Shown here in pieces: positions 26,850-35,608 of a stretch of 64,000 nucleotides of DNA. Position 1 is the stretch's first letter, and each line of letters starts with the position of its first letter. The stretch is from the NCBI GenBank assembly GCA_052298855.1, contig DAVZXP010000009.1, forward strand, positions 62,001 through 126,000. Reading direction: 5' to 3'. A program made the position numbers and the translations under genes. Source of the DNA: Fimenecus sp052298855. GTDB lineage: Bacteria; Bacillota; Clostridia; Oscillospirales; Acutalibacteraceae. The notes under the pieces are model-generated. The model had not been told where the DNA came from. It worked only from the letters and a program-made list of their open reading frames with translations, and did not search any database.

Positions 26850-27860
26850 ATGGCAATAACCGCAAAAGAAATTGCAGAGCTTGCAGGTGTAAGCAGAGGT
26901 ACGGTTGACCGTGCCTTGAAGGGAAGAGAAGGCGTAAATCCCGAAACCAAGGAAAGAATACTAAAAATCGCAGAGGAGCATAACTATAAGCCTAATCTTA
27001 TAGGAAAGGCTTTGGTATATTCTAACCGTTCTGTGCCTGTTACAGTTATCATGAACAGTATCGGCAATTCATTTTTCGAAGATGTAAAAAAAGGAATGCT
27101 TGCCGCCGAGCATGAATATTCTGATTATGGTATAAAACTGAATATCCGAGAAATTAAAGGATATAACGCTTGTGATATTATTAAAGCTGTTTCCGACTTG
27201 CCTGAAGACACAAAAAATGTAATTCTGACTCCTGTTGAGGACGATGCACTTTGCAAAAAGATTGATGAAATGACTGACAGCGGCATAAATGTAATCACGC
27301 TTTCAAGCGATATATCCGACACAAAGCGTCTTACATATGTGGGCTGTGACTATCTGAAAAGCGGCGAAACGGCAGGTCGTCTTGTCGGTCTGCTCTCGGG
27401 CGGAAAAGCAAATCTTTGTATTGTTACGGGTAGCCTGGCGCATAAAGGACACAGGCAAAGAGTTGAGGGCGTTTCCAATGTTATTAAAGAATACAAAAAT
27501 ATTCAAATTGCAGATGTAATTGAGAATAATGATGATAACGAAAAAGCCTACACGGCAATGAAAACCGTGCTGAAAAAAAACAGAAACATTGATTTTGTGT
27601 GCATAACCGCAGGCGGTGTTACAGGAACGCTGAAAGCGATTAAAGAAAGCGAACGGAATATCAAGGTTTGTTCTTTTGACGATACCGAAACCACAAGAAA
27701 AGCTATGTTAAACGGAGATATATTGGCAACCGTTTATCAGCAACCCTTTGAACAGGGATATAACGCAGTAAAAAGCGTATTTGAAACGGTTGTTGCAAAA
27801 GCGGCAGTGCCCGAGTATCAGTATTCACAACTGTATATAAAGGTTGACAAATCACTTTAA
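26850..27860 (+). CDS. LacI-family transcriptional regulator
   Basis: This 336-residue regulator begins with a classic LacI helix-turn-helix, TAKEIAELAGVSRGTVDRAL, followed by the hinge region and a periplasmic-binding-protein-like sensor domain (VTVIMNSIGNSFFEDVKKGM, TYVGCDYLKSGETAGRL, VCSFDDTE). The ATG at 26850 is preferred over upstream in-frame codons because a GGAGG (26840-26844) lies 5 bp before it and the HTH then starts at residue 3-5, as usual. Similar boxes lie before GH3/lacI and before GH38, so it likely represses both arms of this locus and its own gene. A strong terminator (27861-27890) follows directly. The effector may be a mannose, xylose or fucose derivative. Confidence 0.9.
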   Translation: MAITAKEIAELAGVSRGTVDRALKGREGVNPETKERILKIAEEHNYKPNLIGKALVYSNRSVPVTVIMNSIGNSFFEDVKKGMLAAEHEYSDYGIKLNIREIKGYNACDIIKAVSDLPEDTKNVILTPVEDDALCKKIDEMTDSGINVITLSSDISDTKRLTYVGCDYLKSGETAGRLVGLLSGGKANLCIVTGSLAHKGHRQRVEGVSNVIKEYKNIQIADVIENNDDNEKAYTAMKTVLKKNRNIDFVCITAGGVTGTLKAIKESERNIKVCSFDDTETTRKAMLNGDILATVYQQPFEQGYNAVKSVFETVVAKAAVPEYQYSQLYIKVDKSL

Positions 27861-27890
27861 TAAAATGCAACGCCATTGCATTTTATTTTT
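27861..27890 (+). terminator. Rho-independent terminator after the LacI gene
   Basis: A 10-bp perfect stem (TAAAATGCAA / TTGCATTTTA) with the loop CGCCA is followed by five T residues. It starts right after the lacI stop codon and separates regulator transcription from the GH38 operon. Confidence 0.8.
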
Positions 27891-27898
27891 ACACATTA

Positions 27899-27908
27899 TC
27901 GTGCACGA
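27899..27908. promoter_or_regulatory. Candidate LacI-type operator, site 2
   Basis: TCGTGCACGA is a perfect 10-bp palindrome and extends as CGTGCACGAGAACG to 27913, nearly the same as the box at 26780-26793. It lies between the terminator of lacI and the GH38 ribosome binding site (ACGGAGG, 27911-27917), so repressor there would block initiation or elongation into the 16-kb operon. Confidence 0.62.
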
Positions 27909-27922
27909 GAACGGAGGATATT

Positions 27923-30877
27923 ATGGACGAAAATTTACGAACATTTTTACAGCATCACAGCAATATAAAATATTCGCTGTTTTTGAAAAAATTAAAGCAG
28001 AGCATTTACACACCTATTGCTCAGTTAAATGCGTTTGTGCATAAATCAACCGAACCGTTATGCTTTGACGATATGAAAAACGAGCGTTTCGATAATATAA
28101 AAATTGGCGACAGTTGGGGCGGTTTTTTTGACTGCGCATGGTTCAAATTCACGGCGGATATAGATAATATGCAGAAAAATCTTGTTGCTGTAATTGATGT
28201 CGGCGGCGAGGGTTGTATCTATAATAAGGACGGTGAAGTTATCCAAGGCATAACAAATGTGCTCGGAATGGTGGATAATTTTCAGACTGTCAAAGGCAAA
28301 GCGGTTATTCCTTTAGACCGAATTGATAAATTTAAGGACGGCAAAGTATTATTTTATGCCGACTGCGGCAACAACGGCAGAGGCGGAAAAAGCAGTGGTC
28401 AGGCACACTTTAAGAGAGCTGATATTTGTGTCTTCAGACAGGATATTTTAGATTTGTATTATGATATTTTAGCCTGCTATCAGCTCCTCAGCGCAGTAAA
28501 TGATGATGCGCAAAAAAGAGAGATTAAGGCTTATATAAACAAGGCAATATCACTTTCACACAATACAGATTCGCAAAGTATTTTGAATGCAAGAAATGCT
28601 TTATCAAAAATGTTTGACGGTAAATACAAACAGGATTTCACCGTTTATGCTGTCGGGCACGGTCACCTTGACCTTGCTTGGCTATGGCCTGTTTGTGAAA
28701 CAAAAAGAAAAGCGATAAGAACATTCTCAAATGCAGTTTATGAAAGCGAACAGTGTCAAAGTTATGTTTTCAACGGCAGTCAGCCACAGCAATATGAATT
28801 CATAAAAGAAAAATCTCCTGAGTTTTTTGAAAAAATAAAGCAATCTGTTGAACAAGGAAATATAGAACCACAGGGCGGTATGTGGGTTGAGCCTGATACA
28901 AATCTGCCTTGCGGAGAAAGTCTTATCCGTCAGTGCTTTTATGGTAAAAAATATTTCAGAGATGAATTTCAAAAGGATGTCAAAACCCTTTGGCTTCCCG
29001 ATGTTTTCGGATACACGGCAGCTTTACCTCAAATAATCAAAAAATGCGGTATGGATAGTTTTATGACAATTAAGCTTAGCTGGAATAACATAAACGATTT
29101 TCCACACCACACATTTATTTGGAACGGACTTGATGACAGCAAGGTGCTTGTTCATATGCCACCCGAGGGCGACTATAATTCAAATGCCACACCATATGCT
29201 TTTGAAAAAACATATCAGAAGTATAAGGAAAAGCAAGTTAGCGATATTGCACTTATGTCATTTGGAATTGGAGACGGCGGCGGAGGACCGGGCGAATACC
29301 ATATCAATATGGCAAAAAGGTGCGAGAATTTGCGTTATATTCCTAATGTCAAAATGTCCTCATCCGAAAAGTTTTTTGATGAACTAAAAAAGTATGTATC
29401 AAATTATCCCGAATATAAAGGCGAGCTTTATTTAGAAAAACATCAAGGCACATACACCACACAGGGTAAAGTAAAAAAGAACAACAGAGAATGCGAGCTT
29501 TTGCTTCATTTTGCCGAGTGGATTTGTACTATGGCATATATGCAGGGTAAAGCCTATCCGCATATAGAATTAGAGAAAATTTGGAAAGAGGTTTTGCTCT
29601 ATCAGTTTCACGATATTCTTCCCGGCTCATCCATCCACAAGGTTTATGAGGAATGTAATTCAAGATATGAAATCTTAAAGGCAAAACTGAACTGTATTAT
29701 TGATGAAACCGTTTCTTATTTAAGAAATGATGAAAATTCATATTTTGCGATAAATCCGGTTGATTTTGAGCGTTCGGGCTACGCAAAACATAATGGTGAG
29801 TGGTACAGATATTCACTTGCACCCTATTCTTCAGGTAAATTGGAAAAATCAGACTCCCCTGTCTCATTGCATTTTTCAAAGAATGTTATTGAAAATGAAC
29901 ACCTAAAAGTTGTGTTTAATAACAAGGGACAGATAGAAAAAATACTTGATAAGCGTAATGATTATAACTGTGTTTCGTCAAGCTTTAATGCTGTTAGAAT
30001 TTATAAGGACAGATTTGTTCATCCTTACAATGCATGGGATATAGATATAAATTATACAAAGCATAAACCAAGTGATATGAAACTAAAAAACAGCCGTGAA
30101 TATATCGACGGCAACAGCGTTGTAAGGGAAAATGAATTTTCATATAACAAGTCCGCATTAAAACAAAAAATTATTTTGACGGAAAACAGTCCGTACATAA
30201 AGGTTGAAAATGAGGTCAGCTGGCACGAAACACATAAAATGCTTCGTATTGACGCTTATCCTAAAAATTTCAGCGACAAGGTTTTGTGCGATATTCAGTT
30301 TGGAAATATTGAACGCAGTACAAAAACCGACAACAAAATTGACTATGCACAGTTTGAAATTCCTGCGCATAAATGGGTCGATGTTTACGATGGCAAATAC
30401 GGCGTTGCAATACTTAACGACTGCAAATACGGGCACAGAGTAAAAGACGGTTTAATCAGTCTTAACTGTTTGAGAAGTCCTGTTTATCCCGATAAAACTG
30501 CTGACAGAGGCGAGCACTTCTTTACCTACGCAATTTATCCTCACAGCAAAAAGCCTATGGAAAGCGAGCTTGTAAAAATCGGCTACGAGCTGAATAATCC
30601 TTTAAGAATTTACAAGGGCAGTATGGATATTAAGCCTATATTTAACTGCGATAATTCAAACATAATTATTGAAACGGTATTTGTGAACGATAGAGGAAAT
30701 ATTGCAGTAAGAATGTATGAAACAGCCGGTATAAAAACGGTTGCAAGGGTCAAAGCAAATATTAAATTTAACAGCGTAAAGCAAACGGATATGCTTTTTG
30801 AAAATCCGAATGATGTTGATTTAGAAGCAATGACATTCAAGCCGTTTGAAATTAAAACATTGGAGGTAAAACGATAA
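27923..30877 (+). CDS. GH38 alpha-mannosidase
   Basis: The 984-residue protein has the GH38 zinc-site and catalytic motifs: VGHGHLDLAWLWPV, PQGGMWVEPD, the nucleophile Asp in TLWLPDVFGYTAALPQI, and QFHDILPGSSI. The C-terminal beta-sandwich domains of the family follow (DAYPKNFSDKVLCDIQFG, RGEHFFTYAIYPH). These retaining enzymes remove alpha-mannose from N-glycan cores and free mannosides. No signal peptide, so intracellular. It is the first gene of the plus-strand operon, has a strong ACGGAGG 5 bp from the ATG, and overlaps the GH18 gene as TAATG. Length is typical (about 1000 residues). Confidence 0.92.
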   Translation: MDENLRTFLQHHSNIKYSLFLKKLKQSIYTPIAQLNAFVHKSTEPLCFDDMKNERFDNIKIGDSWGGFFDCAWFKFTADIDNMQKNLVAVIDVGGEGCIYNKDGEVIQGITNVLGMVDNFQTVKGKAVIPLDRIDKFKDGKVLFYADCGNNGRGGKSSGQAHFKRADICVFRQDILDLYYDILACYQLLSAVNDDAQKREIKAYINKAISLSHNTDSQSILNARNALSKMFDGKYKQDFTVYAVGHGHLDLAWLWPVCETKRKAIRTFSNAVYESEQCQSYVFNGSQPQQYEFIKEKSPEFFEKIKQSVEQGNIEPQGGMWVEPDTNLPCGESLIRQCFYGKKYFRDEFQKDVKTLWLPDVFGYTAALPQIIKKCGMDSFMTIKLSWNNINDFPHHTFIWNGLDDSKVLVHMPPEGDYNSNATPYAFEKTYQKYKEKQVSDIALMSFGIGDGGGGPGEYHINMAKRCENLRYIPNVKMSSSEKFFDELKKYVSNYPEYKGELYLEKHQGTYTTQGKVKKNNRECELLLHFAEWICTMAYMQGKAYPHIELEKIWKEVLLYQFHDILPGSSIHKVYEECNSRYEILKAKLNCIIDETVSYLRNDENSYFAINPVDFERSGYAKHNGEWYRYSLAPYSSGKLEKSDSPVSLHFSKNVIENEHLKVVFNNKGQIEKILDKRNDYNCVSSSFNAVRIYKDRFVHPYNAWDIDINYTKHKPSDMKLKNSREYIDGNSVVRENEFSYNKSALKQKIILTENSPYIKVENEVSWHETHKMLRIDAYPKNFSDKVLCDIQFGNIERSTKTDNKIDYAQFEIPAHKWVDVYDGKYGVAILNDCKYGHRVKDGLISLNCLRSPVYPDKTADRGEHFFTYAIYPHSKKPMESELVKIGYELNNPLRIYKGSMDIKPIFNCDNSNIIIETVFVNDRGNIAVRMYETAGIKTVARVKANIKFNSVKQTDMLFENPNDVDLEAMTFKPFEIKTLEVKR

Positions 30878-32370
30878 TGAAAAAATTTACGATTACTGTA
30901 TTAAGCCTGTTTATGGTCCTGCTGATTTCGCTTTCTGCGGTCGGCGAGGCTATGGGCACAAGCTCAAAATATGCGTCCAATCAGGACTACATACAAAGTG
31001 AAAACCTTGCACTAAGAGATAAAAGCAATAAAATGACTGACGGAAAAGACAGCTCCGTTTACCGCTTTAAGACAAGAAACGGTGGCGAATCGGTGATTGA
31101 CCTTGGCGAAAGCTGTGATTTCAACTCTGTTATTCTAAAAGAAAAAGGACTTAATGTGCAGAAATTCTCAATATCGGTATCGGACGATAACGAAAGCTTT
31201 ACGCAAATTTATGCTAACGATAAAATTGAATTTCACCGTCTTTGCACCTTTGATACGGTCAAGGCTCGTTATGTAAAGCTGACGGTGGAGAAAAGCGACA
31301 ACCTGCCAAAAATCCGTGAAATGGAAATATATAATGCCGTTCCCGAAAAGAAGAATGATTTTCGTGTTTCAACATACAGTACCTTGGGTGGTTCCGTATT
31401 CGGAATCATTGATGACACAACGCTGTCCGATGCCGAAAAAGACGCAAAAATCAAGGAGCTTATAGATGCAGATTATTACGATACCGTAACCGATTATATT
31501 GACATCGGCAATGTTCGTTGGGATGAGGAAGGAATAATTCATACAGACGGTTGGGACGGTATAGAGCGTGACGAGGACAAATACTATGCCGTAATGATGA
31601 GAAATCTGCACGAGGTTTTGGACGAAAAGGGCGTAAATCTTGTTATTACTATTCTTAATCCATCAGGCGAAAACGGTAATCAGAGGGTTATGAAATCCAT
31701 TACGGAAAACAGGGATACTCTGATTACAAATATGATTGCTTTTGCCAACAAATATGAATTTGACGGCATTGACCTTGACTGGGAATTCCCAATGTCGCAG
31801 GACGAATTTGACGCTTACAACAGCTTTTTGCAGGAACTGAAAGCAAGAATGAAAACTGAAATGTGGAATAAAGAGGACGCAACGCTTTCTTTAGCACTCG
31901 GCACTTGGGCATTAAAATACACACCGGAAGCAATTGAATGTATTGATTATGTTAATGTTATGGGCTATGACATACTTGATCAGGACGGACAGCATTCCTC
32001 ATTCTTTAGCAGCTGTGTTCAGGCGGCGGACTATATTGAAAGCCGGGGCTTTTCAAAGGAGCAGATAAATATCGGCTTCCCGTTCTACGGAACATGGGAG
32101 GGCGGCAGAATGGAGCAATATGCGTATAACGCAATAAGTGAAGAAATATCTCCGTTCAATAATTTTTATACAATGAAGAAAAGCGACACAAAGGAAGACA
32201 GATATACATATTTCAATTCGCAGGCAATTATCCGTGACAAAACAGCCTACGCTTACTTAAAAGGCTACGGCGGCGTTATGATATTCAGTCAGTACTGCGA
32301 TTTGCCGTCAGACGATGAACGCTCGCTGACAAAGGCAATATCTGATTACTTACAGGAGGTAACAAAATGA
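30877..32370 (+). CDS. Secreted GH18 glycosidase with N-terminal F5/8-type domain
   Basis: This 497-residue protein begins with a signal peptide (residues 1-~25, cleavage around AVGEA). Residues ~40-155 form a discoidin-like domain (VIDLGESCDFNSVIL, FSISVSDDNESF, ARYVKLTVE), and ~165-495 a GH18 barrel with the DxxDxDxE motif as FDGIDLDWEFP (catalytic Glu about 303), VNVMGYDILD and INIGFPFYGTW. GH18 contains chitinases and endo-beta-N-acetylglucosaminidases that release N-glycans from proteins. Being the one clearly exported hydrolase of the operon, it may free glycans outside for import. The start overlaps the GH38 stop (TAATG), and the stop overlaps the next gene by 4 bp. Confidence 0.85.
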   Translation: MKKFTITVLSLFMVLLISLSAVGEAMGTSSKYASNQDYIQSENLALRDKSNKMTDGKDSSVYRFKTRNGGESVIDLGESCDFNSVILKEKGLNVQKFSISVSDDNESFTQIYANDKIEFHRLCTFDTVKARYVKLTVEKSDNLPKIREMEIYNAVPEKKNDFRVSTYSTLGGSVFGIIDDTTLSDAEKDAKIKELIDADYYDTVTDYIDIGNVRWDEEGIIHTDGWDGIERDEDKYYAVMMRNLHEVLDEKGVNLVITILNPSGENGNQRVMKSITENRDTLITNMIAFANKYEFDGIDLDWEFPMSQDEFDAYNSFLQELKARMKTEMWNKEDATLSLALGTWALKYTPEAIECIDYVNVMGYDILDQDGQHSSFFSSCVQAADYIESRGFSKEQINIGFPFYGTWEGGRMEQYAYNAISEEISPFNNFYTMKKSDTKEDRYTYFNSQAIIRDKTAYAYLKGYGGVMIFSQYCDLPSDDERSLTKAISDYLQEVTK

Positions 32371-32939
32371 AAAAGCTTAAAAAGTTTTTAACATCTGCAA
32401 GCATAGGCATTTCCCTGTCCTCGGTCATTTTTCTAATTAAAGATTATGTGTATGATTCTGCAATGAAGGAACACGAAATATTTACAATTTTGATTGCCTT
32501 ATTTGTACCTCTTTTTGCAGTCGGCACTTTTCTGTCTGTTTTACTACCGAAAAAATTTGACAGGCAAAAGCTTCTTACATTAGGACTTTTGTTTTCAGGC
32601 ATTTTTATAATACTGCTTACATACTTAAATATTTATCATCTGCAAATGCTTATGCCCTTAATGAAAACTAATTCAATAACCTTAGTCGTTATGTGGATAG
32701 CAAGAATTATGGGCGGTTTAACGGGACTGTTTATCGGTCTGTCGTTTGGTGCAACGGTAAAAAACGGTGTGATTCATTATATATTGCTTGTATTTTTTGC
32801 CGCAGGTATTTTTGCTTTTGGCAGATTTATGCCCGCACTTATCGGGTATGAGCCCATACTGTATACTGCAGGCGGCTTGTCGCTTGCTTGTGCTTTATTA
32901 AATTCATATATAGAAACGGAGAAAAAGAAAAATGAGTAA
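32367..32939 (+). CDS. Small integral membrane protein of unknown function
   Basis: This 190-residue protein has six hydrophobic segments with a short basic N-terminus (MKKLKKFL) and a charged tail (ETEKKKNE). I recognise no family. It overlaps the GH18 gene by 4 bp (ATGA) and the following metallophosphoesterase gene by 8 bp, so it is translated as part of the operon. It could be a membrane partner of the neighbouring exported enzymes, but nothing in the sequence shows a transport or catalytic motif. Confidence 0.6.
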   Translation: MKKLKKFLTSASIGISLSSVIFLIKDYVYDSAMKEHEIFTILIALFVPLFAVGTFLSVLLPKKFDRQKLLTLGLLFSGIFIILLTYLNIYHLQMLMPLMKTNSITLVVMWIARIMGGLTGLFIGLSFGATVKNGVIHYILLVFFAAGIFAFGRFMPALIGYEPILYTAGGLSLACALLNSYIETEKKKNE

Positions 32940-33984
32940 AACAATTAAAGGTCTGATTATAGGTATAAGTGTATTTTTAGTTATCGTTTTAATAACCGTA
33001 TCAATATTGATGTTTCCTTTGAAAGGAAAAACATACGATTACGACTATTGGTACAGAGATAAACCTTATGATATAAATGATACGATTGTTCTTGAAAAGG
33101 AAGAAAATAAGGATTTCAAAATTCTTGTTATTACCGACTTACAATTTAACGATGCTTTAGATTTGTGTGGAAAAGCCGACAATGTATATGAAACGGTTGA
33201 TACACTTGTTACAAAGCAAAATCCCGATTTAATAGTTATCACAGGAGATTTGGTTTGGGCAAAATTCACTAAATTTTCTGTGATTAAGGCAATTAATAAA
33301 ATAGACAGCTACGGTATTCCGTGGGCACCGATTAACGGCAATCACGACGGTGAGGGAAATGTTGATTTGGCATGGATAGCAAATAAATACGAAGAAGCTG
33401 AAAATTGTTTGTTTAAGCAAGGTCCCGATAATATCGGTGGAATCGGAAATTACATAATAAATATCAGAGAAAATGGTAAAATCGTGCAGAGTCTTATTAT
33501 GATGGATACGCATGCAAGCCGTTACTACGATAAGAACGATGAGAACAGACATTATGACTTTATCTATGACAGCCAGATTGAATGGTATAAATGGGCGATA
33601 AACGGAATTAATGAATATAACAAAACAAAAACAGACTCTATGTTATTTATACATATTCCACTTCCCGAATTCAAAACCGCTTATGATTTATGGCAACAAG
33701 AAGGTGGTGCAGAAGGTGAAAACTTCGGCGTTAAGGGTGAAGAAGAATGCCCGTCATATATAAATACAGGTATGTTCAATGTGATTAAGGAGCTTGACAG
33801 CACAAAATATGTATTTGCCGGTCACGACCATTTGAATAATTACAGCGTGATGTATGAGGGAGTAAGACTGACTTATGCAATGAAAACAGGCGACAGATGT
33901 TCTCAGACACCCGGTCAAAACGGCGGTACGCTTATAACGATGGGTGACGAAACAACAGTGGAGCATATATATGTTGAAAATTAA
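32932..33984 (+). CDS. Membrane-anchored calcineurin-like metallophosphoesterase
   Basis: This 350-residue protein is paralogous to the phosphoesterases of the minus-strand operon (6545-8719). An N-terminal hydrophobic segment (residues ~8-28) acts as signal anchor. Motifs follow in order: VITDLQFND (motif I with Gln instead of His), ITGDLVW, GNHDGEG, IHIPLP and GHDHLNN. A conserved GTLIT near the C-terminus is shared with the paralogues. It would act outside the membrane on phosphoesters. Its start overlaps the preceding membrane-protein gene by 8 bp, with GGAG about 13 bp before the ATG. The substrate is unknown. Confidence 0.82.
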   Translation: MSKTIKGLIIGISVFLVIVLITVSILMFPLKGKTYDYDYWYRDKPYDINDTIVLEKEENKDFKILVITDLQFNDALDLCGKADNVYETVDTLVTKQNPDLIVITGDLVWAKFTKFSVIKAINKIDSYGIPWAPINGNHDGEGNVDLAWIANKYEEAENCLFKQGPDNIGGIGNYIINIRENGKIVQSLIMMDTHASRYYDKNDENRHYDFIYDSQIEWYKWAINGINEYNKTKTDSMLFIHIPLPEFKTAYDLWQQEGGAEGENFGVKGEEECPSYINTGMFNVIKELDSTKYVFAGHDHLNNYSVMYEGVRLTYAMKTGDRCSQTPGQNGGTLITMGDETTVEHIYVEN

Positions 33985-34059
33985 GAATAAAAAAATAATG
34001 AAAATTGTTTTAAGAACAATTTCAGCAATGCTAAATATTAAAAAGGATATTGAAAAACA

Positions 34060-35574
34060 ATGAAGAAAACCCATTTAATTATATTGTCTTTATTTTTGAC
34101 ATCGGCAATAATAATTACGGCAGCAGTAATTACTTATAAGGCTCTCACCGTTCCTAAAAGTAAGAAATATGTTGTTGAAACCATAGAAGCAAATTCAAAA
34201 GACTATATAAAAGTCGGCATTATATCAGATGCTCAGCTTCCACAGGAAGAAAAAAATCTTTACGGTTGGGATTATGCTACTGTTATGAATGGTGCAGATC
34301 ATCTTATAAAAGCATTAAAATACTACAAAAGTCAAAATGTCGATATGATAGTATTTAACGGAGATATGACAAACGCCACAGGAGATTATGCATCTTACAG
34401 TGCTTACAATAAGATTTTGGATTATGTTTACGGTGAGGACAGAGCAGAAGCGCCGCACATTATTTATCCTATGGGTAATCATGAATTTTACGGTGGCAAC
34501 CAGGAACACAATTTTTACAAGTCAACCGGTCTTCCTCTTAACACAAGAACGATTGTTAACGGCTATAGCTTTATCTCCATTTCTAATTCAAAACTTGAAA
34601 AAGGAGATGAAGAGCTTGCCGAAAGCAACGATACACTTGCAGATGGAACATATAATGAGAAAAGAATAGAATTTTTAAAAGAACAACTTGCTGCCGCAAA
34701 TACAGAAGATCCAAACAAGCCTATTTTTGTTTTTATCCATATGCCCATCAGCAATATTGTGAATGGCGGACATTGGGCAACACCGCAATATGAAGAAATA
34801 TATAATATTTTAAAAGAATATCCGCAGGCGGTTGTATTTACAGGACATTCTCATTACTGTATGAGCGATGAAAGAGCGATTATGCAAAAAGATTTTACCG
34901 TTATCAATACGGGAACAACAAGCTATTTCGATTTTGACTGGCTTGATAATGAAGATGAAAATAAAGCAAACGACTTTCCGGCGGATATTTCACAAAAAAA
35001 TCTTGTCTTTCAAAGTCAGGGACTGCTTGATAAAAAGGATTATATGGTAAACCCTCAGCTCATCGGTATTTACAAACCCGAAGATGTACCTGACAGAAAT
35101 AATGTGAATAACGGATATTTGATGTATGTAGATACGCAAAGCAATTCGTTCACATTGAAAAAAGTAAACTTAAATACCGGAATTGAATTCGGCGAAGAAT
35201 TTATAATGCGTTCTTTTGACAAAAGTTCATTTACAAGAACTGCCGAAAAATTAGGAAGCGGCATTGCTCCGACCTTTGGTGACGCTGAAATTTCTGCTGA
35301 AAGCACATCAGACGGTGCTGTAGTAAGCTTTGATTGTGCTTGTCAAAATGTTCCGATAAAATATTATATTTATGAAATTGAAAATGAAATCGGTCAAAAA
35401 ACTTATGTGCGTTTTTTCGGAAAGAATTATATTCTTGGAAATGATATAATGTATACCGAACAGAATAAAATAAGAGGCTTGGAGAAAGGTAAATACTTTT
35501 TGCATGTGTATGCAGTAAATTCGTTTAATAAGGTCAGCGATGAATATTTAACGACAGAATTTACGGTGAAGTAA
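34060..35574 (+). CDS. Exported metallophosphoesterase with C-terminal FnIII-like domain
   Basis: This 504-residue protein has a signal or anchor segment (residues ~5-25), then a calcineurin-like phosphoesterase: GIISDAQLPQ (motif I as D-x-Q), NGDMTN, MGNHEFYGG, IHMPIS and TGHSHYC. The last ~100 residues (ISAESTSDGAVVSFDC to TTEFTVK) look like a fibronectin-III-type beta domain, probably for spacing or binding at the cell surface. It is diverged from the shorter phosphoesterases of this window. It lies 75 bp after the previous gene and 34 bp before the beta-helix gene. The substrate is unknown; a phosphorylated glycan, nucleotide or teichoic acid are all possible. Confidence 0.78.
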   Translation: MKKTHLIILSLFLTSAIIITAAVITYKALTVPKSKKYVVETIEANSKDYIKVGIISDAQLPQEEKNLYGWDYATVMNGADHLIKALKYYKSQNVDMIVFNGDMTNATGDYASYSAYNKILDYVYGEDRAEAPHIIYPMGNHEFYGGNQEHNFYKSTGLPLNTRTIVNGYSFISISNSKLEKGDEELAESNDTLADGTYNEKRIEFLKEQLAAANTEDPNKPIFVFIHMPISNIVNGGHWATPQYEEIYNILKEYPQAVVFTGHSHYCMSDERAIMQKDFTVINTGTTSYFDFDWLDNEDENKANDFPADISQKNLVFQSQGLLDKKDYMVNPQLIGIYKPEDVPDRNNVNNGYLMYVDTQSNSFTLKKVNLNTGIEFGEEFIMRSFDKSSFTRTAEKLGSGIAPTFGDAEISAESTSDGAVVSFDCACQNVPIKYYIYEIENEIGQKTYVRFFGKNYILGNDIMYTEQNKIRGLEKGKYFLHVYAVNSFNKVSDEYLTTEFTVK

Positions 35575-35608
35575 ATATCTTTATTACAGTTAAAACAGAG
35601 GAAGTTCT

